Both the position numbers and the translations under genes were made by a program. The notes beneath the pieces were generated by a model. The model had not been told where the DNA came from. It saw nothing but the letters and a program-made list of their open reading frames with translations, and did not search any database. 39,527 nt of DNA from Rahnella bruchi (GTDB lineage: Bacteria; Pseudomonadota; Gammaproteobacteria; Enterobacterales; Enterobacteriaceae): NCBI RefSeq assembly GCF_003614975.1, contig NZ_QZWI01000024.1, positions 1-39,527 on the forward strand, written 5' to 3'. Positions within the stretch are counted from its first letter, which is position 1; each line of letters opens with the position of its first letter. Shown here piece after piece: positions 26,718-36,337 of this stretch.

Positions 26718-28509
26718 GTGATTGCTCCTTATCTTTTTTATCGTGAGTCTCAGATTCCCCGCCGTATACACGTTTTGCCGGTGGCAGCGTGGTAATTTTC
26801 ACGTCACCATATTCCAGACGCGGAGCGGAATCTGGCTGATAAAAGGCCAGGGTATGCTTGAGGAAATTCACGTCATCGCGTTCGGTACAGCCTTCATCGA
26901 GACGCTGGTGCGCACCGCGTGATTCGCGACGATGCAGGGCGGAGTGCGCCATACATTCGGCCACTTCCAGACCATGCCCCAGTTCGATGGTGTACAGCAG
27001 ATCGGTGTTGAAAACGCTGGAGGTATCCTGGATTTTCACCCGTTTGAAGCGTTCTTTCAGTTCGGCCAGCTTATCGATGGTTTTCTGCATCAGCTCGGTA
27101 GTGCGGTAAATCCCGCAGCCTTCTTCCATCGCCAGACCCATTTCATCACGGATGGCGGCCCAGCTTTCATCGCCTTCCTGTACCATCAGCGCCGCAACAC
27201 GGTTTTCGATATCGCGAACCTGCGCGTCGAGCGCCACACTGTTGCCGGTGTCTTTGGCTTGAGCTGCGCGTTCTGCGGCTTTTTCACCGGCCATACGCCC
27301 GAACACCACCAGTTCTGCCAGTGAGTTTGAGCCGAGGCGGTTAGCCCCGTGCAGGCCGACTGAAGAACATTCGCCGACGGCAAACAGCCCTTTGATGCGG
27401 GTTTCACACTGCGCATCCGTTTCGATACCGCCCATGGTGTAGTGCGCGGTAGGGCGCACCGGGATCGGATCGGTAATCGGATCGACGCCGACGTAAGCTT
27501 TTGCCAGCTCACAAATGAACGGCAGACGCTCGCTTAATTTCTTCTCGCCCAGATGACGCAGATCCAGATACACCACGTCGCCACGGGGCGTTGAGATAGT
27601 GCGGCCAGCGCGCCACTCGTGCCAGAACGCCTGAGAAACTTTGTCGCGCGGACCCAGCTCCATGTATTTGTTTTTTGGTTCGCCCAGCGGGGTTTCCGGC
27701 CCCATGCCATAATCCTGCAAATAACGGTAACCGTCTTTATTGACCAGAATACCACCTTCACCACGACAGCCTTCTGTCATCAGAATGCCGGAACCTGGCA
27801 GGCCGGTCGGGTGATATTGCACAAACTCCATGTCGCGCAGTGGAATGCCGTGGCGGAACGCCATGCCCATCCCGTCGCCGGTGACAATACCGCCGTTGGT
27901 GTTGTAGCGGTAAACGCGTCCCGCGCCGCCGGTGGCCATGACCACTGCGTTGGCACGGATTTGTACGCGAGTGCCTTCCATCATATTGATGGCGACCACG
28001 CCGCGCACCTGGCCTTCATCAACCAGAATGTCGAGGACGAAATGCTCGTCGAAGCGTTTGATTTGCGGGTATTTCAGCGAGGTCTGGAACAGGGTGTGCA
28101 ACATGTGGAAGCCGGTCTTATCGGCGGCGAACCAGGTGCGTTCGATCTTCATTCCACCAAAACGACGGACGTTGACTGAACCATCATCCTTGCGGCTCCA
28201 CGGACATCCCCACAGCTCAAGCTGTGCCATTTCGGTCGGACATTGATGAACGAAGTGATCTACAACGTCCTGCTCACACAGCCAGTCGCCTCCGGAAACG
28301 GTATCCTGGAAGTGAAAATCAAAGCTGTCGTGATCTTGCGTCACCGCGGCAGAACCGCCTTCGGCAGCCACGGTGTGGCTGCGCATAGGGTACACTTTCG
28401 AAATCAACGCGATATTCAGGTTGGGATTGGCTTCCGCTGCGGCTATTGCTGCGCGTAAACCCGCCCCACCTGCACCTATAATTGCAATGTCGGCGTTAAA
28501 GGTTTGCAC
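26710..28509 (-). CDS. frdA: Fumarate reductase flavoprotein subunit
   Basis: Catalytic subunit of 599 residues that reduces fumarate to succinate during anaerobic respiration. The N-terminal dinucleotide motif [15 protein letters not shown] (about 9-23) and covalent-FAD histidine H45 ([11 protein letters not shown]) are present, as are the active-site HPTG and R-rich SRGAHQR segments. First gene of frdABCD, divergent from epmA. A GGAGG-type site precedes the ATG. The upstream region has a TATAAT -10 and an FNR-like half site in the class II position. Confidence 0.98.
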   Translation of the reverse strand: MQTFNADIAIIGAGGAGLRAAIAAAEANPNLNIALISKVYPMRSHTVAAEGGSAAVTQDHDSFDFHFQDTVSGGDWLCEQDVVDHFVHQCPTEMAQLELWGCPWSRKDDGSVNVRRFGGMKIERTWFAADKTGFHMLHTLFQTSLKYPQIKRFDEHFVLDILVDEGQVRGVVAINMMEGTRVQIRANAVVMATGGAGRVYRYNTNGGIVTGDGMGMAFRHGIPLRDMEFVQYHPTGLPGSGILMTEGCRGEGGILVNKDGYRYLQDYGMGPETPLGEPKNKYMELGPRDKVSQAFWHEWRAGRTISTPRGDVVYLDLRHLGEKKLSERLPFICELAKAYVGVDPITDPIPVRPTAHYTMGGIETDAQCETRIKGLFAVGECSSVGLHGANRLGSNSLAELVVFGRMAGEKAAERAAQAKDTGNSVALDAQVRDIENRVAALMVQEGDESWAAIRDEMGLAMEEGCGIYRTTELMQKTIDKLAELKERFKRVKIQDTSSVFNTDLLYTIELGHGLEVAECMAHSALHRRESRGAHQRLDEGCTERDDVNFLKHTLAFYQPDSAPRLEYGDVKITTLPPAKRVYGGESETHDKKDKEQSRG

Positions 28510-28644
28510 TGCATTCCTCCACTATCATCAATGAGATCGGGTTTGAAACACCCGCGAAAAGCTCTTCATTATCGAAGAGTTAGTGAACCCTGATGACATA
28601 CAGGCACTGTCCCAGAGGCTAATATTCTTATTTTTTGTAAGGAT

Positions 28645-28686
28645 ATTATACCTAACAGGGAGTAGTGGTAATTTGATGTGGACGCG
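28645..28686 (-). promoter_or_regulatory. frd promoter with FNR-like half site
   Basis: On the frd strand a perfect TATAAT (-10) occupies 28645-28650. An ATCAA half site (28673-28677) belongs to a 14-base FNR-type position centred about 41.5 bases before the predicted start point, the standard activating position. The distal half is poorly conserved. E. coli frd is FNR-activated. Confidence 0.5.
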
Positions 28687-28789
28687 CATTTGGACTTTCT
28701 CTGCTGTACGCATCGCAAAATGAGATATTTGTTTGCCTGCGGGGATGCAGGTAGACTGCATGACTTTTCTGAATTCGGAGTAAATCACC

Positions 28790-29767
28790 ATGAGCGAAAC
28801 AGCAAGCTGGCAACCCAGTGCTCCCGTCGCCAATTTGTTGAAGCGTGCGGCTATCCTCGCTGAGATTCGACGTTTCTTTGCCGATCGCGGCGTACTGGAA
28901 GTTGAAACTCCGGCAATGAGCCAGGCCACGGTGACCGACATTCATCTGGTGCCGTTCGAGACGCGTTTTGTCGGGCCGGGTGCGGCTGATGGCATGACGT
29001 TGTATCTGATGACCAGCCCGGAATATCACATGAAGCGTCTGCTGGCTGCGGGCAGCGGACCGATTTATCAGATGGGACGCAGTTTCCGTAATGAGGAAGC
29101 GGGCCGTCATCACAATCCTGAATTCACCATGCTCGAATGGTATCGTCCGCGTTATGACATGTACCGCCTGATGAATGAAGTGGATGATTTACTCCAGCAG
29201 GTTCTCGACTGCGATACCGCCGAGACCCTTTCTTATCAGCAGGCGTTTACCCGCCATCTGAATGTTGATCCCCTGTCTGCCGATAAAACCGAACTGCGCG
29301 AAGCGGCGGCGAAACTGGATTTATCCAACATTGCCGATACAGAAGAAGATCGCGATACGCTGCTGCAGTTGCTGTTTACCATGGGCGTTGAGCCACATAT
29401 CGGACGCGACAAGCCGACGTTTGTGTATCACTTCCCGGCGACCCAGGCGTCTCTGGCAGAAATCAGTACGGAAGATCACCGTGTCGCCGAGCGTTTCGAG
29501 GTGTATTACAAAGGCATTGAGCTGGCGAATGGTTTCCGTGAGCTGACCGATGGCCGTGAACAGCGTCAGCGTTTCGAGCAGGATAACCGCAAGCGTGCCG
29601 CGCGTGGCCTGCCGCAGCATCCTATCGATAACAATCTGCTGGATGCGTTAGAACACGGTATGCCGGAGTGTTCCGGTGTGGCGCTGGGCGTTGACCGCCT
29701 GATTATGATTGCGCTGGGTGCCGCCAACCTGAGTGATGTGCTGGCCTTCCCGGTCATGCGCGCCTGA
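28790..29767 (+). CDS. epmA: EF-P-(R)-beta-lysine ligase EpmA
   Basis: Truncated lysyl-tRNA-synthetase paralogue of 325 residues (E. coli 325), keeping only the class II catalytic core and lacking the anticodon-binding domain. It activates (R)-beta-lysine and transfers it to K34 of EF-P. Motif 2 ([27 protein letters not shown], about 100-120) and motif 3 ([15 protein letters not shown], about 298-312) are intact. CGGAG lies 9 bases before the ATG. It is divergent from frdA and ends at a strong terminator. Its partners efp and epmB are 4-6 kb away in the same window. Confidence 0.97.
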   Translation: MSETASWQPSAPVANLLKRAAILAEIRRFFADRGVLEVETPAMSQATVTDIHLVPFETRFVGPGAADGMTLYLMTSPEYHMKRLLAAGSGPIYQMGRSFRNEEAGRHHNPEFTMLEWYRPRYDMYRLMNEVDDLLQQVLDCDTAETLSYQQAFTRHLNVDPLSADKTELREAAAKLDLSNIADTEEDRDTLLQLLFTMGVEPHIGRDKPTFVYHFPATQASLAEISTEDHRVAERFEVYYKGIELANGFRELTDGREQRQRFEQDNRKRAARGLPQHPIDNNLLDALEHGMPECSGVALGVDRLIMIALGAANLSDVLAFPVMRA

Positions 29768-29782
29768 TACGCTTTTCTGTAC

Positions 29783-29811
29783 AGTCCTGATCGCTCGGTC
29801 AGGACTTTTTC
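29783..29811 (+). terminator. epmA terminator
   Basis: AGTCCTGA/TCAGGACT (29783-29790 with 29799-29806), 8-base loop and TTTTTC tail. The remainder to 30032 holds the unassigned promoter region of the purine operon. Confidence 0.92.
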
Positions 29812-30032
29812 TCTTCTCATTTTGCCCCGTCATTGTGCAATCACGCCAAAATCGCGCATTTCATGAAACAAAAGTACCCAAATGGCGCATCGCTGATTTT
29901 AAAGTTTCAGTGTCAGGCTCTTGATGCTGAACCGCGCTGTCAGGGCATTCTCCCTGCCATAACTAAAATTTTTATGCTGCTGGCCTGATTTATGCATTAC
30001 CGGATCATCACTCATCATCCGGAAAACCCGAT

Positions 30033-31400
30033 ATGTCAGAATCCAACGACAAAGAACTTCTTTATGGACTGGAAGAGCGCATTGCTCCGGCACCGGCATT
30101 TTTCACCGCCATCCAGCATGTGCTGGCCAGCGTGGTGGGTATTATCACGCCGCCGCTGATTATCGGCTCAGTGCTCGGGCTGAACGCGTATTTGCCCTAT
30201 CTCATCAGTATGTCTTTGCTGGCGTCCGGCATCGGGACTTTTATTCAGGCCCGCCGGTTTATGTCAGTGGGCGCTGGGATGATTTGTCTGCAGGGCACCA
30301 GCTTTGCGTTTTTGGGGGTGATCCTCTCCGGCGGCATGATGGTGAAAGGGCGTGGCGGTTCGCCGGAAGACATCATGGCAATGATTTTCGGGGTGAACTT
30401 TGTTGCAGCATTTATTCCGCTGCTGGTCAGCCGGTTTATCGGTCAGATGCGCCAGGTTTTCACACCGCTGGTGAGCGGAACCGTGATCGCGCTGATTGGC
30501 ATCAGCCTGATTAAAGTCAGCATCACCGACTGGGCGGGCGGACATGGCGCGGCGAACTTTGGCGCACCGGCCAATCTCGGGCTGGGCGCGCTGACATTGC
30601 TGGTGATTGTCGCCTGCAATCGTATCAATGTGCGCTGGCTGCGTCTTTCATCCATCGTTCTGGGGATTATTGTCGGTTGTATCGCCGCTGCACTCACCGG
30701 GCATCTGAGCGTGAAACCGTTGCAGGGCGACTGGTTTGCATTGCCACAACTGTTCCGTTTTGGTTTTAAGTTTGACTGGATTATTTTCGTGCCGATCGCG
30801 CTGGTTTCCTTTATCAGCATTCTGGAAGCCGTGGGCGATCTGACCGCCAACTGCATGTTGTCGCAGCAGCCGATAGAAGGGGAAAGCTTCCGTAAACGTC
30901 TTAAGGGCGGCATTCTGGCCGACGGTATCAGCTGTCTGATCGCTGCTGCATTTTCTTCGTTCCCTAATACGACCTTCGCGCAAAACAACGGCGTGATCCA
31001 GATGACCGGTGTCGCCAGCCGCTATGTCGGTATGTATATCGGCGCGGTATTGTTAGTGCTGGGCTTGTTTCCGTTTATCGGCGAAATCCTGCAGCAAATT
31101 CCAGCTCCCGTTCTGGGCGGCGCAACGCTGGTGATGTTTGGCAGCGTAGTCGCGGCGGGCATCCGTATCATGACGCAGTCACCGGTCGGACGTCGCGAAA
31201 TGCTGATTATCGCTATCGCATTTGGCATCGGTCTGGGCATTGAAGCCGTGCCGGATGTGCTCAGCCAGTTCCCGCCAATCGTCGGCAATATCTTCGGTCA
31301 TGCCGTGACCAGCGGTGGCGTGATGGCTATTCTGCTCAACTTACTGATGCCGGCAGAACGCAGCACAAGTGTTGTGGTGGAGGAAGTTAAGGTTCACTGA
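30033..31400 (+). CDS. NCS2 purine permease (xanthine/urate type)
   Basis: Nucleobase-ascorbate transporter (NCS2, COG2233-type) of 455 residues with about 14 membrane segments. The family signature QNNGVIQMTG is at 317-326. Residues important in E. coli XanQ have counterparts: H29, E265, D269, Q317 and N318. This places it with proton-coupled xanthine or uric-acid carriers (XanQ, XanP, UacT) rather than uracil carriers. The neighbouring 8-oxoguanine deaminase makes uric acid, so a role in uptake of oxidised purines or movement of urate is inferred. The exact substrate is open. The ribosome site (GGAAA) is weak. Confidence 0.88.
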   Translation: MSESNDKELLYGLEERIAPAPAFFTAIQHVLASVVGIITPPLIIGSVLGLNAYLPYLISMSLLASGIGTFIQARRFMSVGAGMICLQGTSFAFLGVILSGGMMVKGRGGSPEDIMAMIFGVNFVAAFIPLLVSRFIGQMRQVFTPLVSGTVIALIGISLIKVSITDWAGGHGAANFGAPANLGLGALTLLVIVACNRINVRWLRLSSIVLGIIVGCIAAALTGHLSVKPLQGDWFALPQLFRFGFKFDWIIFVPIALVSFISILEAVGDLTANCMLSQQPIEGESFRKRLKGGILADGISCLIAAAFSSFPNTTFAQNNGVIQMTGVASRYVGMYIGAVLLVLGLFPFIGEILQQIPAPVLGGATLVMFGSVVAAGIRIMTQSPVGRREMLIIAIAFGIGLGIEAVPDVLSQFPPIVGNIFGHAVTSGGVMAILLNLLMPAERSTSVVVEEVKVH

Positions 31401-31492
31401 TTTCCCGCGCGTTGCGCCCCTGGATCAGCAGACAGGGCATAACTGAGCTGACTCACTTTTTGAATTCACTGATCTTAAAAAGGAAGTCAGAC

Positions 31493-32851
31493 ATGTCAGA
31501 GCAATGCACGTGGATCAAGAATCCGCTGGCCGTTTTTACCGCGAATGATCTCGACGCCAGCGGCGGAATTGTTATCCAGGGGCAGAAAATCGTGGAATTG
31601 CTGGCCACCGGTCAGCAGCCTTCACATCCGGTGGATAATATCTTTGATGCCTCAGAATCTGTGCTGCTGCCGGGCCTCATTAATACTCATCACCATTTCT
31701 ATCAGACACTGACCCGCGCCTGGGCGCCCGTGGTCAACGTGCCGTTATTCCCGTGGTTGAAAAAACTATATCCTGTCTGGGCGCGTTTGCAGCCTGAAGC
31801 GCTGGGGCTTGCCAGCCGTGTTGCGATGTCTGAACTGCTGCTTTCCGGTTGTACCACCACCACCGACCACCACTATCTTTTCCCGCAGGGGATGGAAGAA
31901 GCCATCGACGTGCAGGTGGATGTCGTGCGGGAGCTAGGCATGCGTGCCTTACTGACCCGCGGCTCGATGAGTCTCGGGGAGGAACAGGGTGGTTTGCCAC
32001 CGGAGCAAACGGTGCAGTCTGGCGAGGTGATTCTGCGCGACAGCCAGCGCCTGATCGACCGCTATCATCAGCGCGGCGACGGGGCGTGGATGCAGATTGC
32101 GCTGGCTCCGTGCTCACCGTTTTCCGTCACCACCGACATCATGCGCGAAAGTGCGCAGATGGCGCAGCGCGAAGATGTCCGGCTGCATACGCATCTGGCG
32201 GAAACGCTGGATGAAGAGCAGTTTTGCCTGAAAATGTTTGGCCTGCGCACCGTCGATTATCTGGAAAGTGTCGGCTGGCTGAGCGACCGCACCTGGCTGG
32301 CGCACGGCATTCACTTTAACGACGATGAGATCCGGCGTCTGGGCGCGGCGGGCACCGGCATCTGCCATTGTCCGGTATCGAATATGCGGCTGGCTTCCGG
32401 CATGTGTCCGACGCGCGATCTGGAGGCCGCAGGCGTGCCGATCGGACTGGGTGTTGATGGTTCCGCTTCGAACGATGCCTCGAATCTGATGTATGAAGCG
32501 CGACAGGCGCTGTATCTGCAACGTCTGAAATATGGCGCAGAATATGTTACGCCTGAAAGAGTTCTGGGCTGGGCGACGCGCGGCTCGGCGAAACTTATCG
32601 GGCGCGATGATATTGGTCAGATTGCTGTGGGTAAACAGGCCGATCTGGCGTTGTTTAAACTCGATGAATTACGCTTTAGCGGCAGTCATGATCCCATCGC
32701 CGCGCTGTTATTGTGCGGCGCAGAGAAAGCCGATCGGGTGATGGTCGGCGGAAAATGGCGGGTTATTGACGGTGAAATTGTCGGCATGGATATCAAATCG
32801 CTGATCTCTCACCATCGCAAAGCGGCGGCAGCGCTGATAGCCGATCTCTGA
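31493..32851 (+). CDS. 8-oxoguanine deaminase
   Basis: Amidohydrolase-superfamily enzyme of 452 residues, strongly resembling Pseudomonas aeruginosa Pa0142, which deaminates 8-oxoguanine to uric acid. Metal ligands are visible: H66-x-H68 (GLINTHHHFYQTLTRA), H234 (LHTHLAE), H271 and D322 (GLGVDGSASNDASN). The LSGCTTTTDHHYLFP and SNMRLASGMCP segments are typical of this clade and of related chloroatrazine hydrolases, which are the main alternative annotation. The ATG at 31493 has AAGGAAG upstream; a longer frame from 31412 does not. It lies 92 bases after the permease, with a shared terminator against mscM downstream. Confidence 0.87.
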   Translation: MSEQCTWIKNPLAVFTANDLDASGGIVIQGQKIVELLATGQQPSHPVDNIFDASESVLLPGLINTHHHFYQTLTRAWAPVVNVPLFPWLKKLYPVWARLQPEALGLASRVAMSELLLSGCTTTTDHHYLFPQGMEEAIDVQVDVVRELGMRALLTRGSMSLGEEQGGLPPEQTVQSGEVILRDSQRLIDRYHQRGDGAWMQIALAPCSPFSVTTDIMRESAQMAQREDVRLHTHLAETLDEEQFCLKMFGLRTVDYLESVGWLSDRTWLAHGIHFNDDEIRRLGAAGTGICHCPVSNMRLASGMCPTRDLEAAGVPIGLGVDGSASNDASNLMYEARQALYLQRLKYGAEYVTPERVLGWATRGSAKLIGRDDIGQIAVGKQADLALFKLDELRFSGSHDPIAALLLCGAEKADRVMVGGKWRVIDGEIVGMDIKSLISHHRKAAAALIADL

Positions 32852-32863
32852 TTGACGTTATTA

Positions 32864-32891
32864 AAAAAGGGCAGAGGAATCTGCCCTTTTT
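32864..32891. terminator. Bidirectional terminator, deaminase/mscM
   Basis: AAAAAGGGCAGA/TCTGCCCTTTTT (32864-32875 with 32880-32891), GGAA loop. There are T runs on both strands, suiting convergent transcription of the deaminase and mscM. Confidence 0.93.
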
Positions 32892-32921
32892 GCTGTACTT
32901 ATTACTGCTATACGTCGACTG

Positions 32922-35900
32922 TTACAAGTCACCCGGTGAGCGCGAGTTGTTACCGCTGCGTCCACTGCCGCTGCTGTTGGTAAAGGTCGCGTTATTGCCG
33001 TTTTGCGCACGATGCAGTGTTTCCATACGCACCTGGAATGGCGGGAACGGCAGGGTAATGCCGTGTTCGCGGAATCCGGACAGGATCAGCTGATGGATTT
33101 CATGGCGCAGCGGCATACGGTGCGCCATTTCAGCGGCGTGCATACGCAATTCGAAAATCTGGATCCCCTGCTGCAAATCGACCAGATAAGCTTCCGGCGC
33201 AGGCATATCCAGCACCAGCGAACAGCGGTGCGCCGCATTGAGCAGAATTTCCGTTACTTCATCGGTGTTGGCTTCCGACGGTGCCGGAACGGTCAGCACC
33301 ACGCGGGTCACGGAATCCGACAGCGACCAGTTGATGAACTGCTCAGTAATAAAGGCCTTGTTCGGCACGATGATCTCTTTGCGGTCCCAGTCAGCGATCG
33401 TGGTGGCGCGGGTGTTGATCTTGGTGATGCTGCCGGTCAGATTACGGATCGTCACGGTGTCGCCGATACGGATCGGTTTTTCAAACAAGATGATCAGGCC
33501 GGAAATAAAGTTCGCGAAGATCTCCTGCAAACCAAAGCCGAGACCGACACCGAGTGCGGCGACCAGCCATTGTAATTTTGCCCATTCGATGCCGATCAGC
33601 GAGAAGCCGGTCAGGCCGCCAATCAGCAGCAGCACGTATTTGGTGACGGTCAGCACGGCATAACCGGTGCCTGGTGTCAGATCCAGATGTTGCAGCAAGG
33701 CCAGTTCCAGCAGCGCAGGCAGATTACGCACCAGCTGCGTGGTAATAATCAGCACCAGAATGGCGATCAACACCGATCCCAGCGTGATCGGCTGCATGCT
33801 TTCCACGCCCTGTACAGTGGAAGAAACCTGCCACAGATGGATATTCTCCAGGAACGAGAAGGCCGAGTGGATCTCAGACCACAGGAAGATCACCGAGATC
33901 AGTGCGATCAGCGTCAGCAGAGAACGAACGAGGCGCAGTGATTGCGCAGAGATCGCATCCAGATCGACCACCGGTTCTTCCACTTCTATCGTACCTTCGT
34001 TACTGGTGCTGACGTGGGTTGCATCTTCTTCGCCACGGGCGCGCTGATTCAGCATTTCTGCACGTCGCTGTTTGGCTCGTTCGAACGCGATACGGCGGCG
34101 CTGAATCAGCATCCAGCGGCGGATAATGTGATAAATCACCAGCAGGACGAACCAGATGGCGACCGAGGTTTCAAGACGCGCCAGCAGCGCCTGAGACGTC
34201 GCCAGATAGCCCAGTAACGAGGCCAGCGCAGCCACAATTGGCGCGCCCAGCAACATCCACCACAGCGTTTTATTGATGACGTTTTCGCTGTTACCTTTTT
34301 TATCGTGATACAGCGGTATACCAGCACGTTTCAGGCTGTGAGTCACCAGCGCCACGACCAGACACAGAATGACGAAGCATAAACGTCCGAGCGTATTGGA
34401 GAATTCGCGGTCATTCAGATTATCAAAAGTAATCAGCGCCATAATCAGCGGCACCATCACCCAGATCGACAGCGCGTAATAGCGTAGTGCGCGTGAAACG
34501 GCACGCTGTGGCCAGCCGAAATGCGCAACAAACAGTCCCTGAGGATGCGCCAGCGCGGCGCTGACCATAAACGCCCATAGAATGGGTAGCGTGGCGGTCA
34601 CGCCATCCCCGATCGCCACCGCAATCGGATACGGCCAGGCACTTTGCAGCCCGAAGCCCAGTGCGGCCCATAAGACCGGCAGCGGCATAGCCACCAGAAT
34701 CGACCAGAACACGGTGCGCATCGTCAGCGAGAAATGATCCTGCGTGACTTTGCCGACCCTGCTGCTGGCCCGTTCCAGGAACGCGTAATAGTGTTTGCGG
34801 GAACTGATGCTGATAATCACCAGAATCAGCGCGCCAAACAGCGGCAGCAGCGTTTCTTTACTGGTGACCATCATCATGGAAGCGCCACCAAGCTGGGTCA
34901 GTGAATCCAGCGACACCAGCCGTTTCAGGTCATGCGCGACCTGCACAGGATAAGAAATGCCGATAGCACTGACATCCGCCACCCAGAACAAATAACGGTG
35001 TGCGGCGTCATGGACATCATTCAGCGCCTCGACCAGCTGGCTGTTCGCCACTTTCAGTTTGGTCAGTTCAAGAATTTGGGTATCGCAGCCAGAGAGCAGG
35101 GAATTGAGCAAATCGCGCTGAGTCCGCAACTGGGCATCGAGAATTTTCTGCTGTGCTGCAGTCAGCGGTTTGCCGTCATCCTGCCGCGCCTGACGGTAAA
35201 TCGGCTGTTTATCGAGTAAATCTTCATAGTGCAGACGCTGAACGCGCAGTTGTCCCATGTCGCGGTCAAGCTGCTGAGGCTTTGGCATATCAGGAAGACG
35301 TGCAACCTGCGCCCGCAGCGTTTCACCCAGAAGATTGGACGCGCCCAGCCACTGCGCCTGCTCGCGAATAGTATTAATCGCCTGACGCACCTGCTGGGTC
35401 TGAGCGGCAGCCTGACGCTGCTGGGATGAAATCAGATCCATCCTCTGCGCCTGCTGATTAAGTGCCAGCGACAACTCGCGGTTGGATTGCAACTGCTGGC
35501 CGATCGAATGGGGGAGTTCGCCACTCTGCTCGGCCAGCAGCTCGGTTTTCTCCAGCGCCTGTTCGGCTTCACGCTGGCGCTGATTATTGAGTGTATTGCG
35601 TAAAGCCTGTAATTGCTGATCCAGATAATCGGCGCGCTTTTTGTAGAGATCGGTGCGCATCCGCGACAGTTCTTGCCGGTTATTGGAAGAAAGCTGAGCC
35701 AGCTCAAGTTCATCGACTTTGGCTTTGCGCGCGGCAGATTCAGCCTGCAAGGCACTGAGTTGGGCCTGCGCCAGCGGGGAAGAAGTGGCTGCCGCCGTTG
35801 CCGCCTGCATCCGCTGCTCAATGTCACCGAGCGCATTACGGGCTTCGGATTGCTGTTGCGGGATCAGGCTGAGGGAATCGCTGATATCGCGCGAACGGTC

Positions 35901-36290
35901 CTGTTCCTGGCGTAACTGACGAGTTTCTTCCAGCTGCTGGCTGCTGACTTGCAGAATTTGCTGCTCGAGCTGTGCGGTGGGAATGTTCTCATCAACCGCT
36001 GGTGGTTTATCCGGCTGATTTTGTAATTCCAGACGCAGGGCCTGCGTCAGTTTTGGAAAGTCATCAATGACTCTTTGGTACTGTTCGGTGCGACCGGCTG
36101 AAACACTGGCTTCATGCAGCCAGTTGAGCGCGCTTTGCAGCGCCTCAACCACCTGTGTCTGATTGGCCATTTCTTTGTTGGCTTCCGCCTGTTTCAGTTC
36201 CTGTTTTAGCTGATCTTCAGTCGGCGCTGCACCCGCCATCAATGGCAGGGACAGCAATAAACTCATCAGCAAGGCGGGGATCAGGCGCAC
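32922..36290 (-). CDS. mscM: Miniconductance mechanosensitive channel MscM
   Basis: Large MscS-family channel of 1122 residues (E. coli MscM/YjeP 1107) that opens on osmotic downshock to release solutes. A signal peptide (1-22) precedes a long periplasmic coiled-coil-rich domain (about 23-460, rich in Q, A, L, E), a multi-pass membrane region (about 480-900) and the C-terminal MscS pore and cytoplasmic domain (about 920-1095; VAALGVGLGFGLQEIFANFISG, then GDTVTIRNLTGSITKINTRAT). The last 25 residues are Ser/Gly/Asn-rich. It lies 47 bases downstream of psd, the order known in E. coli, which favours MscM over the similar MscK. Confidence 0.95.
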   Translation of the reverse strand: MRLIPALLMSLLLSLPLMAGAAPTEDQLKQELKQAEANKEMANQTQVVEALQSALNWLHEASVSAGRTEQYQRVIDDFPKLTQALRLELQNQPDKPPAVDENIPTAQLEQQILQVSSQQLEETRQLRQEQDRSRDISDSLSLIPQQQSEARNALGDIEQRMQAATAAATSSPLAQAQLSALQAESAARKAKVDELELAQLSSNNRQELSRMRTDLYKKRADYLDQQLQALRNTLNNQRQREAEQALEKTELLAEQSGELPHSIGQQLQSNRELSLALNQQAQRMDLISSQQRQAAAQTQQVRQAINTIREQAQWLGASNLLGETLRAQVARLPDMPKPQQLDRDMGQLRVQRLHYEDLLDKQPIYRQARQDDGKPLTAAQQKILDAQLRTQRDLLNSLLSGCDTQILELTKLKVANSQLVEALNDVHDAAHRYLFWVADVSAIGISYPVQVAHDLKRLVSLDSLTQLGGASMMMVTSKETLLPLFGALILVIISISSRKHYYAFLERASSRVGKVTQDHFSLTMRTVFWSILVAMPLPVLWAALGFGLQSAWPYPIAVAIGDGVTATLPILWAFMVSAALAHPQGLFVAHFGWPQRAVSRALRYYALSIWVMVPLIMALITFDNLNDREFSNTLGRLCFVILCLVVALVTHSLKRAGIPLYHDKKGNSENVINKTLWWMLLGAPIVAALASLLGYLATSQALLARLETSVAIWFVLLVIYHIIRRWMLIQRRRIAFERAKQRRAEMLNQRARGEEDATHVSTSNEGTIEVEEPVVDLDAISAQSLRLVRSLLTLIALISVIFLWSEIHSAFSFLENIHLWQVSSTVQGVESMQPITLGSVLIAILVLIITTQLVRNLPALLELALLQHLDLTPGTGYAVLTVTKYVLLLIGGLTGFSLIGIEWAKLQWLVAALGVGLGFGLQEIFANFISGLIILFEKPIRIGDTVTIRNLTGSITKINTRATTIADWDRKEIIVPNKAFITEQFINWSLSDSVTRVVLTVPAPSEANTDEVTEILLNAAHRCSLVLDMPAPEAYLVDLQQGIQIFELRMHAAEMAHRMPLRHEIHQLILSGFREHGITLPFPPFQVRMETLHRAQNGNNATFTNSSGSGRSGNNSRSPGDL

Positions 36291-36337
36291 TCTGTCACAT
36301 CCTTTTCTTAAGTTCTTTATGTCAGTTCTGTCTGAAC

